A DNA stretch of 64,000 nucleotides from Phoronis australis (lineage: Eukaryota > Phoronida > Phoronidae): assembly GCA_002633005.1 (NCBI GenBank), contig NMRA01000401.1, positions 331,827 to 395,826 of the forward strand, read 5' to 3'. Below are positions 51,301 through 63,700 of this stretch, one piece after another. A program made the translations under genes and the position numbers. The notes beneath the pieces are model-generated. The model worked only from the letters and a program-made list of their open reading frames with translations, had not been told where the DNA came from and did not search any database. Within the stretch, counting starts at the first letter, position 1. Every line of letters starts with the position of its first letter.

Positions 51301-53873
51301 ATGAAGATACAAGTCAGTTTACATTAATGCATTTCATCTTCATACAAAGTTTTGTGGGCTATTTTGGGTCACTCACCTGTTAGCAAGTGCTTTGTTTATT
51401 AGAGTCTCAGTTTCCCTGATGGCATTGTTAATCTGACACTGAGAATTTTATTCCTTTCTATTTCCAGTACCTTGAGTTACTGCGTGCAATGGCCAGTTGT
51501 GTAGAGATGGAGGAATGTGGTGGTCTGCGATCGCTTGCTCACATACCACCTGATGAGAGACACAGGCTGGTAGATGACAGGCGCCAGGCTTGTGAACTGA
51601 TCTCGACACGAATAAAGGTGTGTTACAATCGTATTTATGCCAACTTGTAAACAGCTGTGAATCTTGGGTAGAATGTCTTCTCACCACAATTTTTACACTG
51701 CCAGAGTTGCAAGCTTATGCCATTTGCTAAGTGACTCAATGTCTAAGGTTTTAAACTAAAGATAACTGTTGGGCATTATTGTAATCAAGCAATACTAAGT
51801 GCTTCCTGTGGTTGGCCACAATCCTGGATTCGTTCGTAAAATGCTTTGCGAGTGCGAGTCATTTTTCAGTGGAATAAATTTAGCTATTGCCCAGAGCGAA
51901 GCTACACCATGGGTGTATTGTTCTGGTTGTCTGGATTTTTGTAGAACTGTCTGTACTGTATTCCTTTGTCTATTGGAAATTTTAAAATGCTTATTTTGTT
52001 TCTCCATGTTCATGTCCTTAGGATAATGCCTAGTACACACTTGTCACCTGTTGACAGGACACAGGTGTGAACCTAATATGAAAGGTTACCTGTGAAGCTG
52101 GAAAAAGCAAAATTCAGTCATTATAAGTTCTTTACAAAACTTGTAATTTCAAGACCAGATTCTTTTCAATTTATAGGTGCTGAAAGAACGAATCAACAGG
52201 AAAGACGAACTACTTCAGAATTACGAGCGAGACTTGGCCAAGATGCGGCAATCCCAGACATTGGCTGATCTGAAGCAAGCTCAACTTGATAGTCTCTCAG
52301 TATGTGTTGTGTGCTCTTGTTAGAAAATATTTGTAAATTATGCGTTACTTTTTGCTATGCACCTGTGGACACTAAAATTCTAGATTCGAGTTTGCACAGC
52401 ATCAATGGTGTCATCTTGAATTCACTTAGACCAAAATAAAACAATGGATCGACTGAAATTTTCAGATATAACCACATCAGTGTCCAGAACTGCACGTTTT
52501 TACAAATTCATGACCTGCACAGTTTAAATAATTAGAAACATTGCTTTGACCTTGTGTTCACAGCATGATGTGAGAAACCAAGCAGATGAGACGATGTACC
52601 TGCGGGAGTCACTTAACAGGACAAGAGATCGTCTGGAGCAGGAGAAACGGTTAAACTCGGCTATAAAACAGAAAAAGGTGAGCAGACGACATAGTGTAGT
52701 GAGCAGACGACATAGTGTAGTCAACAGACGACATAGTGTAGTCAGCAGATGTACTGGTGTTGGTTGTAAGCAATTGTTTCAGAGCAAGCGTATCATTGAC
52801 TGCTTATTTGCCAACATTGTAACCATACTTTGTTATCAACCCAAGTTTTGACGTAAAAATGATAATTTTAATAATATTGATGACTAAATATTTTGCAACA
52901 ACTACGCTTTCTTTTAAAATAAGATAACTAATTGACACATTAGCGACTTACATCTGTTGTACAATTATTGTTAATGATAAACCTGCAATGGTGCAAGAAT
53001 CCAAATTAAAACTAAACAGTGTTTATTTTAAGCATTATAATCTACCATCGCTACCAAACTTTCACCTCTCTTGTGTTGAACTGGCGTTGTGATCTGTAAC
53101 CCCAACCGAAATTGTTCTGCTCGCAGTAAAAGTTACCCGCTGTAAACTTTATTTTTAGACATTCCATCTTGAAAATGAGAAGGGACCATTCACCAGTAAC
53201 GCGAAGCACCAGTGCCCTAGACCAGATTATACAGGACAGGTAAGAAACACTAAAAGTGTGGAATGCACATTTTGTGAACATGAAAATTAGCATTTCCAGT
53301 ACTAACTTTAGAAAAATTATGAATATAGGAGACCCAGGAATCCACCTAAGTTTTGAAATGTTTCACCGAAAATTAGGACCAATTTTGAAAATAAATTAAT
53401 ATTTAGTGATGCAGGCAAATATATTCAAATCTTGTTTGTGTCGTGTTTTTATCATTTAAAAACTTTAGGCCCAGTCCGGTTTTGCGTGATGCATTTATCC
53501 CAAAATAGTTTCGAGACAACCAGGTTGTCATTAGGGTTAACGTGGGGGTATCAATCACTTAAAATCCTGAAATCAGAGACAGCTGCAGCAAAGCACTGTT
53601 TGCACCTAATAGAACAAGATATGCTGTACATGGTTGAAAAATGCAGTAATTGCGACCATATTTGCATAAACATAACTTTTAATTGTTTGTGATTTCCAGG
53701 CATCAGCCCGAAGACGAGTTATGTCTGAGAACAAGAAAAGGCGGTCATACGAAGTTACAGCCTTGAAGACTGAGCTGGCACAGAAGGAACAAGAGTTGTG
53801 CGAGACGACAACGAGGCTGGTCAACTTGGAAACCAGCTTTGGTTTAAACAGTGACTCGGCTATGTTGGAGTAA
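33322..53873 (+). CDS. FHAD1: Forkhead-associated (FHA) domain-containing protein 1, 25 coding exons, 1386 aa
   Basis: Exons: 33322-33417, 34100-34306, 37372-37422, 38916-39210, 39565-39668, 40206-40442, 40898-41077, 41532-41702, 42259-42471, 43088-43327, 44425-44623, 45177-45365, 46206-46333, 46841-46930, 48255-48492, 48989-49207, 49659-49818, 49971-50103, 50363-50501, 50762-50991, 51468-51617, 52177-52299, 52564-52677, 53159-53239, 53700-53873. They sum to 4161 nt, all in phase with GT-AG introns. The human protein is about 1412 aa. Residues 1-101 form the FHA domain: start [14 protein letters not shown] near 21, [14 protein letters not shown] at 54-67. The usual phosphate-binding SxxH is DLQH here. 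A Ser/Pro/Thr-rich linker follows (about 120-240), then almost continuous coiled coil rich in E, K, Q and L. FHA domains bind phosphothreonine peptides; the role of FHAD1 itself is little known. AATAAA is at 54180-54185. Small exons could be missing or alternative. Confidence 0.92.
36285..36575 (+). repeat. Interspersed repeat family 1, copy 2 (5' truncated)
   Basis: In FHAD1 intron 2. Aligns to the second half of the copy at 15330-15835: ATGAAACGAAAATGAAATAATAATTGAGAAAA, TACTAAAAAGATACAGACATG, AAAAATCAAATTCTAC, and the end GATAGGTCCTAG. Confidence 0.6.
36905..37114. mobile_element. TA-flanked MITE family 2, copy A
   Basis: 210 bp in FHAD1 intron 2. Left end TACAGTACAAGCCAAAAGTA; right end is the reverse complement of TACAGTACAAGACAAAAGTA. 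The TA at both ends fits a Tc1/mariner-type target duplication. Confidence 0.75.
39895..40150 (+). repeat. Tandem duplication, about 125-bp unit
   Basis: Two diverged copies in FHAD1 intron 5, each with TTTTTATTTTTGAAC, AAAATTTTTGATTTAGAATTATG and GATCCTGAATCTACAATTCAC. Confidence 0.8.
41312..41508 (+). repeat. Tandem duplication, about 98-bp unit
   Basis: Two copies in FHAD1 intron 7, just before exon 8. Both contain ATTGTTGAATGCATA, ATCTTGATGTGTTCATAG, ACATTCTCATCAA and ATGCTTTCAACATG. Confidence 0.85.
44113..44178 (+). mobile_element. Single-unit copy of the concatenated inverted-repeat family
   Basis: One unit in FHAD1 intron 10: TGGTGGCGTACCATAGGGGGCTGG, the GGGGACTATAGCCCC hairpin, TTATTTCAGTA and an end GGGCCACCCATG. 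This solo form supports the unit structure of the arrays at 18.5 and 23.6 kb. Confidence 0.75.
46133..46198 (+). repeat. Exact 33-bp tandem duplication at the FHAD1 exon 13 acceptor
   Basis: Units 46133-46165 and 46166-46198 are identical (CATGGTGACCATTTATATGG and 13 more bases). The second ends 7 bp before exon 13 (46206), so the branch-point/polypyrimidine region is duplicated. Confidence 0.95.
46497..46733. mobile_element. TA-flanked MITE family 2, copy B
   Basis: In FHAD1 intron 13. Left end TACAGTACATGACAAAAGTAATCAG; right end near GGGTCCTTTTGTCTGAAC is diverged, so the boundary is approximate. Confidence 0.55.
46953..46972. repeat. Poly-G run with one ambiguous base
   Basis: About 18 G with N at 46969, roughly 20 bp inside FHAD1 intron 14. 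The run length is unreliable. Confidence 0.9.
47842..48106. mobile_element. TA-flanked MITE family 2, copy C
   Basis: In FHAD1 intron 14. Left part ATAGCACAAGCCAAAATCAGTCAAAATGACC matches copy A; the right end TTTTTGTCTTGTACTGTA is the family terminus. Confidence 0.65.
52678..52749 (+). repeat. 21-bp minisatellite starting on the FHAD1 exon 23 donor
   Basis: Units GTGAGCAGACGACATAGTGTA at 52678-52698 and 52699-52719, then GTCAACAGACGACATAGTGTA at 52720-52740 and a partial fourth. The first GTGAGC is the donor of exon 23; the second unit repeats it exactly, 21 nt (7 codons) downstream and in frame. Confidence 0.95.
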
Positions 53874-54179
53874 AGACACAGTCATTATTTTGTTAAACTT
53901 TTTGAAATTATGTTTTACTAGAATTTTATTTATTCATTTTTAATTGATAAGTCTTGGGATTCAATTTTATATGGGATTCATTTTTGTATATTTTGCTTCA
54001 GTAGCGATGAGGGTGCCGCTCATAAATAATCTCAGTAATTCATAAAATGTACAGTCCTGTGACAAGTACATTACGTTAATTAGACAGCTGATTTTTCAAT
54101 CCAGTGAGTCCAAAATACCTGTACTGCATTTAAGAGCACACTATATGCAAACAAGTAATGGCTTGCTGTGATTTGTACA

Positions 54180-54185
54180 AATAAA
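54180..54185 (+). terminator. Poly(A) signal of FHAD1
   Basis: AATAAA 307 bp after the FHAD1 stop codon; the first clear signal on this strand after the last exon. Confidence 0.6.
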
Positions 54186-54206
54186 TATTGAATACCGGTT
54201 CTCACT

Positions 54207-54217
54207 TTTATTTTATT
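54207..54217 (-). terminator. Candidate poly(A) signal of SLC25A11
   Basis: Reads AATAAAATAAA on the minus strand, about 520 bp after the SLC25A11 stop and only about 20 bp from the FHAD1 signal on the other strand. Confidence 0.45.
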
Positions 54218-54423
54218 TTTGATCACACTAGACATATCTGTAACATTAAAAGCTGCTAGTCTTCAGATTTAAAAAGAATACTTAAACTCTCATATCAAAA
54301 TAATTATGACTCGCAACTGTTCCTTAATGCTACCATTATCATAATTATTTTTCAATGTATCCGAGGAAGCCCACCACAGTATCATTGCTGTATGCAGAAT
54401 AATGTAATAAACCTAGGGCAATA

Positions 54424-54526
54424 GTCTGGTATAACGTGCCTGTATTTTGAGAACCAGTTTGATGCCCGTTATTCGGTGGAGAAAACTGGTTCTCAAAAAT
54501 CGGGCACGTTATATCAGACCATTACC
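54424..54526. mobile_element. Short foldback element (hairpin) in the convergent 3' region
   Basis: Left arm AGTCTGGTATAACGTGCCTG...TTTGAGAACCAGTTT; right arm AAACTGGTTCTCAAAAATCGGGCACGTTATATCAGACC, its near reverse complement (about 38 bp). The loop is about 22 bp. It would lie in the 3' UTR of SLC25A11 if the signal at 54207 is used. Confidence 0.85.
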
Positions 54527-54736
54527 GAGCTTGGTATACAACTCCCTACATAACAGACACAGCAAGCAGTTCAGGTTTAGTAACATGATGAGCTTGTGTT
54601 TTGCAAAGACAGTTCACCAATAGCAACAAATCCCTGTGCGTTCGTTTCCATCTAGGCGTGAGTCTTGAAACAACACATTTCACTGACTGCACAATGCACA
54701 CGAGTCACATTCAAAATCACAACAACCCAGACAGAC

Positions 54737-57700
54737 CTACAGACCGCCCCCTCCAGACATGTCTTTCAGCACGTGTTTCTTGTAAGCAAGATTCAGTTGT
54801 TCTAAGAAGATGAACGTCAACACAGTATGAGGTCCAAGGCGTGCGTAGTAAGGTGTGAAACCTTTCCACAGACTGAAGAACCCTTCATTCCTAGTCACCT
54901 TCATTAGTACATCCTACAAGAAAAAAATAAAACTGCAAAACTCCACCTACAGATTTTTTATAAAATTATTAAATGACTCGGACCACTATCTACACGCCCT
55001 GACTTTTGCTTATGACTGACTGTTATTTTTTAAGCTTCAAAAGTCATAACGAGACACCTGTCACACTCTGATTAGTCATACGAAGCATTAATTGTTTTTG
55101 GCCAAAATATGAGTACGAAGTTTAAAATCAGTGCTTTATGTACACGACGACATACTGATCGACGTTTCGGTTGTTTACATAATGTTCTGATTTTAAAGTT
55201 CGTACTCGCACAAAGCAATCGTAAATTTTACGTAAACTGGCAATGTATTTCCAATTTTTACACAACTCTCTAAATAAAGCAAAGGAGCGGAAATGATGAG
55301 GTCAATCATGTCTAAACACAAATATGCAACAGTGACATAAGATTACATAAACAATTATTATATTTTTGTAAGATTCGCAGCTACAAAGGACTGAAAAGAC
55401 TCGGTGCCACCGCAACAGGGGGCGCAAGGGTTTCATGGTGAACATGAAACTCGCACAACAAAGTAACAGAACATGATGTGCAGTGAACGCGTATCACACT
55501 AATGCTAAAATTGTCGAAAGGGCTACATCAACCATCAGTTAATTGTTGCACAAAAGCACTGTATCAAAGCACTGAATATCCACCAGGGCACCTATGTGCA
55601 CTGAATACTCAACACGGCCCCTATGTGAACTGAATAGTCAACACGGCCCCTATGCACACTGAATACTCAACACGGCCCCTATGCACTCTGAATACTCACC
55701 ATGGCACCTTTGTACTCTGGTACACCATTGACCACCTTCATACTTTGTAACCTGACAACGGGAACAAAACACTTGAAACCCCACAACTTAAAATTAGAGA
55801 CAATCAACTGTCCTACACTTCAATGCATTCTTAAATGAACTGAGTGTAATTCGCTCGCTCCGTAAGTTCCGAAAAAATCGGTATGCAGCTATTGCACAAA
55901 TTATGTCATTCGTTGGTTTTTGGAGTTATTGTAACTTTACTGGCATAACAAAATTGATGCCTAGGCATTACATGCAAGAAAATGATAGGAACTTATTGCT
56001 CTTGGAATCAATGCACATCATGGTCAGACAGAAAGGATTTGTCAATGGCTGCACTTGGCCAAGTTCCGCGAGGTCAACATCTAATCGGTCTGTACATCAG
56101 AAGCTGTCACATGCCTTTAGATGACTCACCTGGTGGAATTGGCAAAGTGAATCAATCAGCGTGATTAGCTACATAGCATAATATGTTTATCTCAGCTTAT
56201 GCATACAAAACTAATTCAGTGGTCCCCTAAACGGGTCAAAAACTGAGGGCACAGCCTACTTCAAATTGTGCTAACCTTTCAAAAGTCGAATCAGAAGCTG
56301 GAGCTCAAACAGTCTCCAACTGAATTGCCTTACCTAGTCTTAGTAATATCCACAGGCATACTGGCGGCAGTAGTGACGAGACCACTGATCATACTGGCGG
56401 CGAAGTGACAGAGTATGTTGTCATTAAAATATTCTGAAAGGTTTTGAACACAAAAGTTATATACAAATAGAAAAAGCTAGCAGGCGTATGTGAAAGTACA
56501 TTTTAGTCATTAAGGAGTTGTTTTTCCAACCAAAGTTGAATGCAGTATAAATTATGAGCAAGGAGAAAAATAATGACATTACAATAAGGTTTCGTAGGAC
56601 CCTAGAAAAATGTCCAAATTTGGTTAACTTCAGAGCATCTCATCTCAGCAATGACCAAAAGGATTCACACAAAATTTTCTGACACTATACTTTATGCACT
56701 GTTCTGAGAAACGCTGTAAAAACAAGAACAAAATGACAACTTTACAGAAACTGTAACAGTACTTTTGAAATATCCTTTTGAGCATTTATATGAGACAAAT
56801 GTTATTGATGTTGGTGTTTTGCTATGAATGAACCTTAAGATTCTTGTTTTGCAAAATTTTACTTATTATAAGTTAAATATGGCTACATGACCCAAATAAA
56901 ATGGCAGAGTCAAAAATCAAATTTTACCGGTTTTCTGGGATCAAAAATGTCAGAGCAAAAATCTATTCGTTTTGAAGATATTTAGTCAATACACAGTCTT
57001 GTGGATGAGACCCTCCATATGGCAGAAGGGGAAAAATACAATGACAGAACATTAAATGTTAAATGATCAATATTTCAGGTCAGTGCTCTTCAAGATGACT
57101 TTCGACACTCCTGATACCGAGATTGAGTTTTGTCATGATGAGTTTGACTCATCTTGAAGAAGTTTGGAAAACATTGCAATAGTCTGTTGACAACATAAAG
57201 GGTAGAAAAAAAAGAAAATTTTTCCTTTTTGCCTTCTGTTTTGCTTTGGAATGTAGATCGTAGCAAAACCCACGTAAAATAGATTCCTACAAAACATTGT
57301 AAGCTTTTCTGCACATGAACAGTCCATGGCCATGTTTAAAACACCCAGGACTCAGGGGCGGATCCAGGATTTTGAGATGGGGGGCCAGGGCAGAGTATTA
57401 GCCAGGAGTTTGCCCATCAGATATTCGCACCCCCGAACTGCCNNNNNNNNNNNNNNNNNNNNNNNNNNNNNNACTGCCACTGGGACTTACTTGTGGACAG
57501 TAGGAACTGTTTGGCTTGAGAATATGTTGCCAGTTGTGCAGCGTTGACTACCATAGCACGTACCATTGTGGGACCACAGCCCTGACAAAGAGCAAGCAAA
57601 TGTCAATGTCAAGAATCTAACTTAAGCCAAGAGAAGAAGCATTTGGATGAGCAAGCCAGCACAGCAATTTAACCCACAATGAAAACAATTGAGCACACAG

Positions 57701-60700
57701 AGGTCCCTGAAAAACTATTAACTGGCAATACAAAGAATTAAGAATGCGTAAGAATGTTCCATAAATATCACATCACCAATTATATGCCCACATATATAAA
57801 ACATATGCCATATGAAATCACATGACTTAAGACGCATATCGCATACATTCCAAAGGCAGGTCACATGAATATCACAGCGTGATGTCAAATGATATGCATA
57901 CAGAATTACACAAGGGTTACTCTGCCTAGTTGCATGAAACAGTTCTAAATAGGGACTCGATTAAGTTCCCTAAATCTAATGTGTACTTGCGGACTTTTGG
58001 AAACACTGATTGTCCTTTCATATGATGTTTATAAGTACCATTACTATAAAGCCAATTTTGGCTTTGATACAAAATTAACTCTACATTGAATTCTCAATAT
58101 TATGGAAAATAAGTAGGGACCTTTTCATAGAACGTCCCTAATTTAAGGACCAAGAACCTAAATGTTTTAATTGAATTAAGGTCTCAGTTTTTAGTTATAT
58201 TATTAGAAAATGTCATTAGAGGAGCTCTTAATAAAGATGAAACGAAATATTACATCTCAGTGAGTAAAGAACGAACCAAACACGCAAAAGAAATACGAAA
58301 CTTAGTTGAGTGCCTATTTGGGACTGTTTCGCGCAACCGGCCCCAGGACTCTCCGCACTAAGAGTGGACGTCCCTAAGAGCTACACTCAGGGGAGTTTTG
58401 TCCAACTACCTTTGGCGACTGAATTACACCAGCTCTAATTAGATTCTACAATCTCAAAGGTCGAGTCCTTTGATAACACAATCAACCAAATTTAGGAACA
58501 CAAGTGGACGTCTAATAATTTCTGTTCATTCACATACCCTCCATAGCGTTAAAACACCCTCTTCTGATGTGATGCGGTACAAAGCATTGAAAACACTTGT
58601 GTACCCTCGCCGCTGTTCGACTGGAAGCCTAGCAAATAAGACACAGAAACAATTCACAATCATGGCATTTTTGGCAGCCAAAGACAAGAATTTTTGCGAT
58701 TGCAGTTGAATGCGGTAGACTTCTTGATGTTATCAGAGCTATAGAACAACATTATGCTAAATATGGTTTTGAGATTTTATTACAAATCGCCAAATTCTTG
58801 CCATTGGCTGTCGGAAATTCGCTCAAATCAAGACCGGTGACCTTATCATTTGGTTGCTATTTATCAAAAGATTTGGTTAGCAGTAAGAACGTTCAGCTGC
58901 TTAGTGGAATGCGTTCGATTGCGTGCTGATTTCCGTAACATTAATTATCTTGTCGAGAATTTAGCCTTCAAATATTGCTTACAATGTAACATCACCATTC
59001 AAGGGCAAAAAATAATGTAATGTCTGAAAGAAATTTTTGAAGTGGGGCAAGTTTCCCTGAGATCTTTCTACGACTACGAAGAAAATTTGGAATTGTGACT
59101 GCAATTCTGAAAATAGGTCATTATCATATAATATGGGTATAATTGTATGTAAAGTATAACCTACGTGTCAGGATTTTAAATGAATAATAATTACAAAATG
59201 TGTACGTGCAGTTACCTTAAACTACAACTATTACTGTTTGCATTTCTAACTGTGGGCTCAAACAAACCTAGTGGCTTCTTTTTTATTAAACAATGTATCA
59301 ACAATTTGTAATTGCTTCTTGACCACCGGTAATACCAAAAGTGATTGTCCTCAAGACTTTAAAGGACAAAATTACAGTCAAATATATGATTATAGATGAA
59401 ATCGAGTCATTTTCCTCAGCTAATCATTTGCACGTGAATCATAATTTGGCTAGAAATATAAAAAAATGCAATACGGAATTTGCGCATGAACCTAATACCA
59501 CCTGGCACAGTCTAGTGAAGTAAGAATACAAGAAAGACCATCCCATAAAAGATTCCAAAAACCACCTCAAAATGGCAAACATATCAACATTCATAAAGAT
59601 CCTTGACAAAAAGTTTACCTTTTAAACTAATCTGACAAATCTGTTTTGACACCAAGCATTTTAAAGTATATCTGAGCAACAGAGAACAATGAGGTTATCT
59701 ACTATGTTTCGCCAAGTAATTGTTGGCCAGGATGGAAACACCTGACCACCACGTGACAATTTAAGTACCTTCCATCTGATGTCATGCGTATGAGTGAAAT
59801 CTCTGCTGGGGTCCCAACAAATGCACCAATAGCTCCAGCTGTTATACCAATCGCGGCTTTTGTCAGGAACCCTGGTGGTTTGCCATCGGGCCTGCCAAGT
59901 AAGTATCAATGTTGTCAACAAAAAGCAGATAACTCGGGCGGCTGCCTTGTCTAACAGAAATCTAGTAATTAAAACTCTTTCCATTTTAAAAACAATTTCC
60001 ACTGATTCCCTTTTTGTGGCTGAAAAGTTGCGGATTTTTTCTGCTCCTCGATTTCCATAATTTTGGCTTAAAAATCAATACTTTTTAATGCATTTCAGCT
60101 CTGTGTTGTATCATGCACAGAAATTTCTGCCCACAATGCTTCACAAGACTAAATTGCAAAAGGGAAATACTCACTTTCAAGCAAAAATGATGTAAATCTA
60201 GGCGCAGAAAAAAATCTGCAACTTTTCAGGCACAAAAAGGGAATCAGTGGAAATTCCCTTAAGTTTCTAAAATAGAAAGCCTAGTTGTACAATACTCTAG
60301 CAATACATCATAACAACTGTACTGTGTCAAACAAGAATGAAAATGGTGGCAGAAAAACCTGACCGTTAGCTCGAAAGGTGCCAGTAAGCGTTAGCTCGAA
60401 GGCCGACAGTAAGCTTCTTATTCACTGAGAATGAGACATTCATGCAAGAAACTAGAGGGTACTGAGTTATGGTTCTAACAAAAAAGTGCTTTATAACTGG
60501 GGATGTTGATGAAGTTCACATAGAGGCGGATGGGCCTAAATAGGATCATATACTGTATACAGTACGGTACAGCATGTTACATTTAGTAGAGACCCTAGTC
60601 TTCCATGATAACAGAAAACGGAATTTACAGAATTAGAGATTTTAAAGAAAATCTACATAATAATTCAATAGCCGATAACATGATTCTAATAATTTAGGTT

Positions 60701-63700
60701 TGTTAATTTACAAAACATCATTCATTTATTGAACAACTGTGGCCACAAATCACTTGATGGTCATTTTGCAGCTTACATGATCAAGTAGTTGTTCTTTCTT
60801 ACTGATTAAGGGGACGCTGTTCTTTTTCCAGACTTGAGAACTTAACATGTCATACAGCAAGTTATTGGTAACATATAGTAACGTCGTAATTAAGCAGAAA
60901 AAGTATCAGTGGTAATTCCCAAGTTACTTTCATGCTATTCATCACTTTAAAATAGCAAAACAAATTTTGCTTAATATTTACAAAATGGAAAAATCAGAAT
61001 TTTATGCTGGCGAATATGGAATTCTGTTTTCGAAAATGGAAAACCAGCAAGAGTCTCTACAAATAATGGATTCCTTAACTTCTGACAAAAACCGTTGCAT
61101 TTCAGCAGTCACATCTGGCGACATCTCTTACCCAGAAAACTTTTCAAACAGCATGGTGTATATTCCCAGTCTTGTAGTTGTGTATGTCGCCTGTCTCAGT
61201 AACCCTGCCGACAGTCCATTGTACATGGCCAGGAGACCTTCGTTCCTCATGATGGAAGAGATCGCATGGAAACTGGTCTTGTACTGTTTTTGGCCACTTC
61301 CAACACCTATAATTAACATGAGTAATGTAATGGGGGGGGGGGAGGGGAGGGGAGGGGGAGCTGTAACGATTTGTCATCGGATAAGCTGATTTTTAGCACC
61401 ATGTATCTGATATCTAGACAATTTCATACTTTGAGTAGTATGCCTCTGCTACAGTTAAAATATAACTTATGCATCATAAAGAGATCTTTCATAAGGACAA
61501 ATGGTCCTTTAAGCCACCCACTGTGAAGTGTGCCTCCCTTAGCAACCAGGTGGCACTGTGGGTCATGGGTCTTATATTACCAGCCACATTGCATTGAGGA
61601 ACTCTCTCATTCACATTCAGTCGCATTTGGTGTGATCTCATAGAAAAGTTTCTGAATACTGCACGTAACAAAATTCACTTGCTCTCATTCTTAATTATTC
61701 TTACTCACAAAATAGAGTAGTGCATCAAGAACAAACTACCAAGACATCACCCTTAAAAGAACAAAAAACGAGAGGATTTCTTCGCAATTTGTCAATACGA
61801 GTTCCCACGTGATGTTTTGATATTTTCAATGCCGCACTTACCGCTGAGCTGCATGCGATTCTTGACGAGATCTAACGGTTGTACAAATACTGTGGCGGCC
61901 ATACTGAAAGAAAATAACAAACGCATGGAAATCAAATTCAAGATGATGAAAACTGGAGAGTGCGTACGCGTTTCTCGTTTTCATCCAATGTCCTACTAGC
62001 AGGAGACAAACGACACTGGTCATAGTATAGGCACTGGGCACAATAATTTCTCAAGGATATACAAACAATCCAACTGCTAAAGAAAACAACATTCTGGCTT
62101 CTGCCAGTTCCAGCTTCCTCAGACTCCTCTCATAAGTTCAGAATGGCACACTTTCTTGGATAGGTACCCAATTGAAAAGTTTACTAGACAGGATAATACA
62201 CATTTTTGGTGTTTCTTCGCCTTTACCTTGGCCACTTTAACTGAGACCAAAAGTTTGAAATCGAGGCTGTCAACACATTGTGATTGGTACAGCCCATGTA
62301 AGACCCTTCATGTTAGCCAGGATAGGTGTTCAGGAGATGGAGTCAGTGTACATGACTGAGCAGTGAGTTGATTTGTCTTCAGGTGGCAGCATACAGACTG
62401 GAATGGATAGCGTCATATATCTGCTTTTAATACATAAGGTCTCCGAATGTTATACAGATTTCAGTAGTGAATTAAACTAGTTTTAAGACCGCACACCCCT
62501 CCCATTCTGGCTTCAAGAACCCAATCTGTGCAAGTCTGCATCTATGAAAGGATTTGTACCAGTTCAGCCAAATGTAGTATTGCAAATAAATAACTGTTTT
62601 TGCAGCTTTACAGAGCATTTTTTTCAGTTTTCTTTCCATGCCCAGGGTACCAAGGTAGTGGTATATAGAGCAGTTATGGAAGCACCTAGTGCCAAAAAGA
62701 TATCCGGTAATTTGACTGACCATGTCTCCAATGTCATTAGGTGACAGCACATCTTAATTCAGCCTGTCCGTTAAAAGATTTTCTCAGGCTAAACTCAGGC
62801 TAATTAAAATATCAAAGTCATGTTTCTACCAGTCGCGTGGATGGACACCTTTTGGAAGCAGTGAGAAGTATCTAAAAATTCTTCTAACTTAAACAATTAC
62901 TCATGCAATCAACAAAATTTCTGAGCAGTCCTTTCATCCATCAACAAAATCAAGAACTGGGCCATTTCTGTTTTGATTGCATCACTGTTCATGTCTATAA
63001 CATGTAAATTTCTTAATCACATTGAGGATGACCTCCATGACCTTGGGAGTGAGCCAGTCACTTTGCAATAGTACACTCATCACTGACCATCAGAGTTCAC
63101 TAACAGTAGCTTCTCCACTAGGGTCATAGCTTTGGTTCCTGATCAATGGCATAATTGACCAGTGGCGAAAAAATAATCGCAATTGAAAAGAAAACATAAT
63201 AACCGAAGTATTTTTCGAGTTGGAAGGACTTAGCAACATGCAGCCAGTGTGAGGCATGATTTGACGAAAAGCTTCAGGCGCATGACAGACTTATGCCAAT
63301 GGCAACAGTCTTGTCCCGAGCAATTTAGACAGATGGTGCTTACTGCTTACCAGAATGTAAGTTAAATCGGTGTCCGTAGATACAACAAAAGAAAACATAA
63401 GCACAGGTGTTGACAAATAGGTATTGAGAGGCGGAGCTCATTTCTTGGATTACCAACCCATCTACCATATTCTAGGTTGGTGGAGCTTTCAAGGGATTGG
63501 TAAAATGCTGATTTAAGCGGGTAACCAGGTGGCGGTGATAGACTACAAATTTGTTATGCAAACCGGCTGGTCGATTCCCGACCCAAGTCCAGGTTACCCG
63601 CCCCCGATGGTGGAATTGCTTTGACTCTACAAACACACTACAGTACCAATTGCAACGAGTTAAACAAAATTTACTACAAAACAAATATCAGCCTGTTCAC

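Noticed and set aside
52678-52851. Coding read-through with VSRRHSV repeats as an obligate exon extension
   Set aside because: The first GTGAGC is a good donor and exon 24 joins in phase from 52677; the extension is kept only as a possible alternative.
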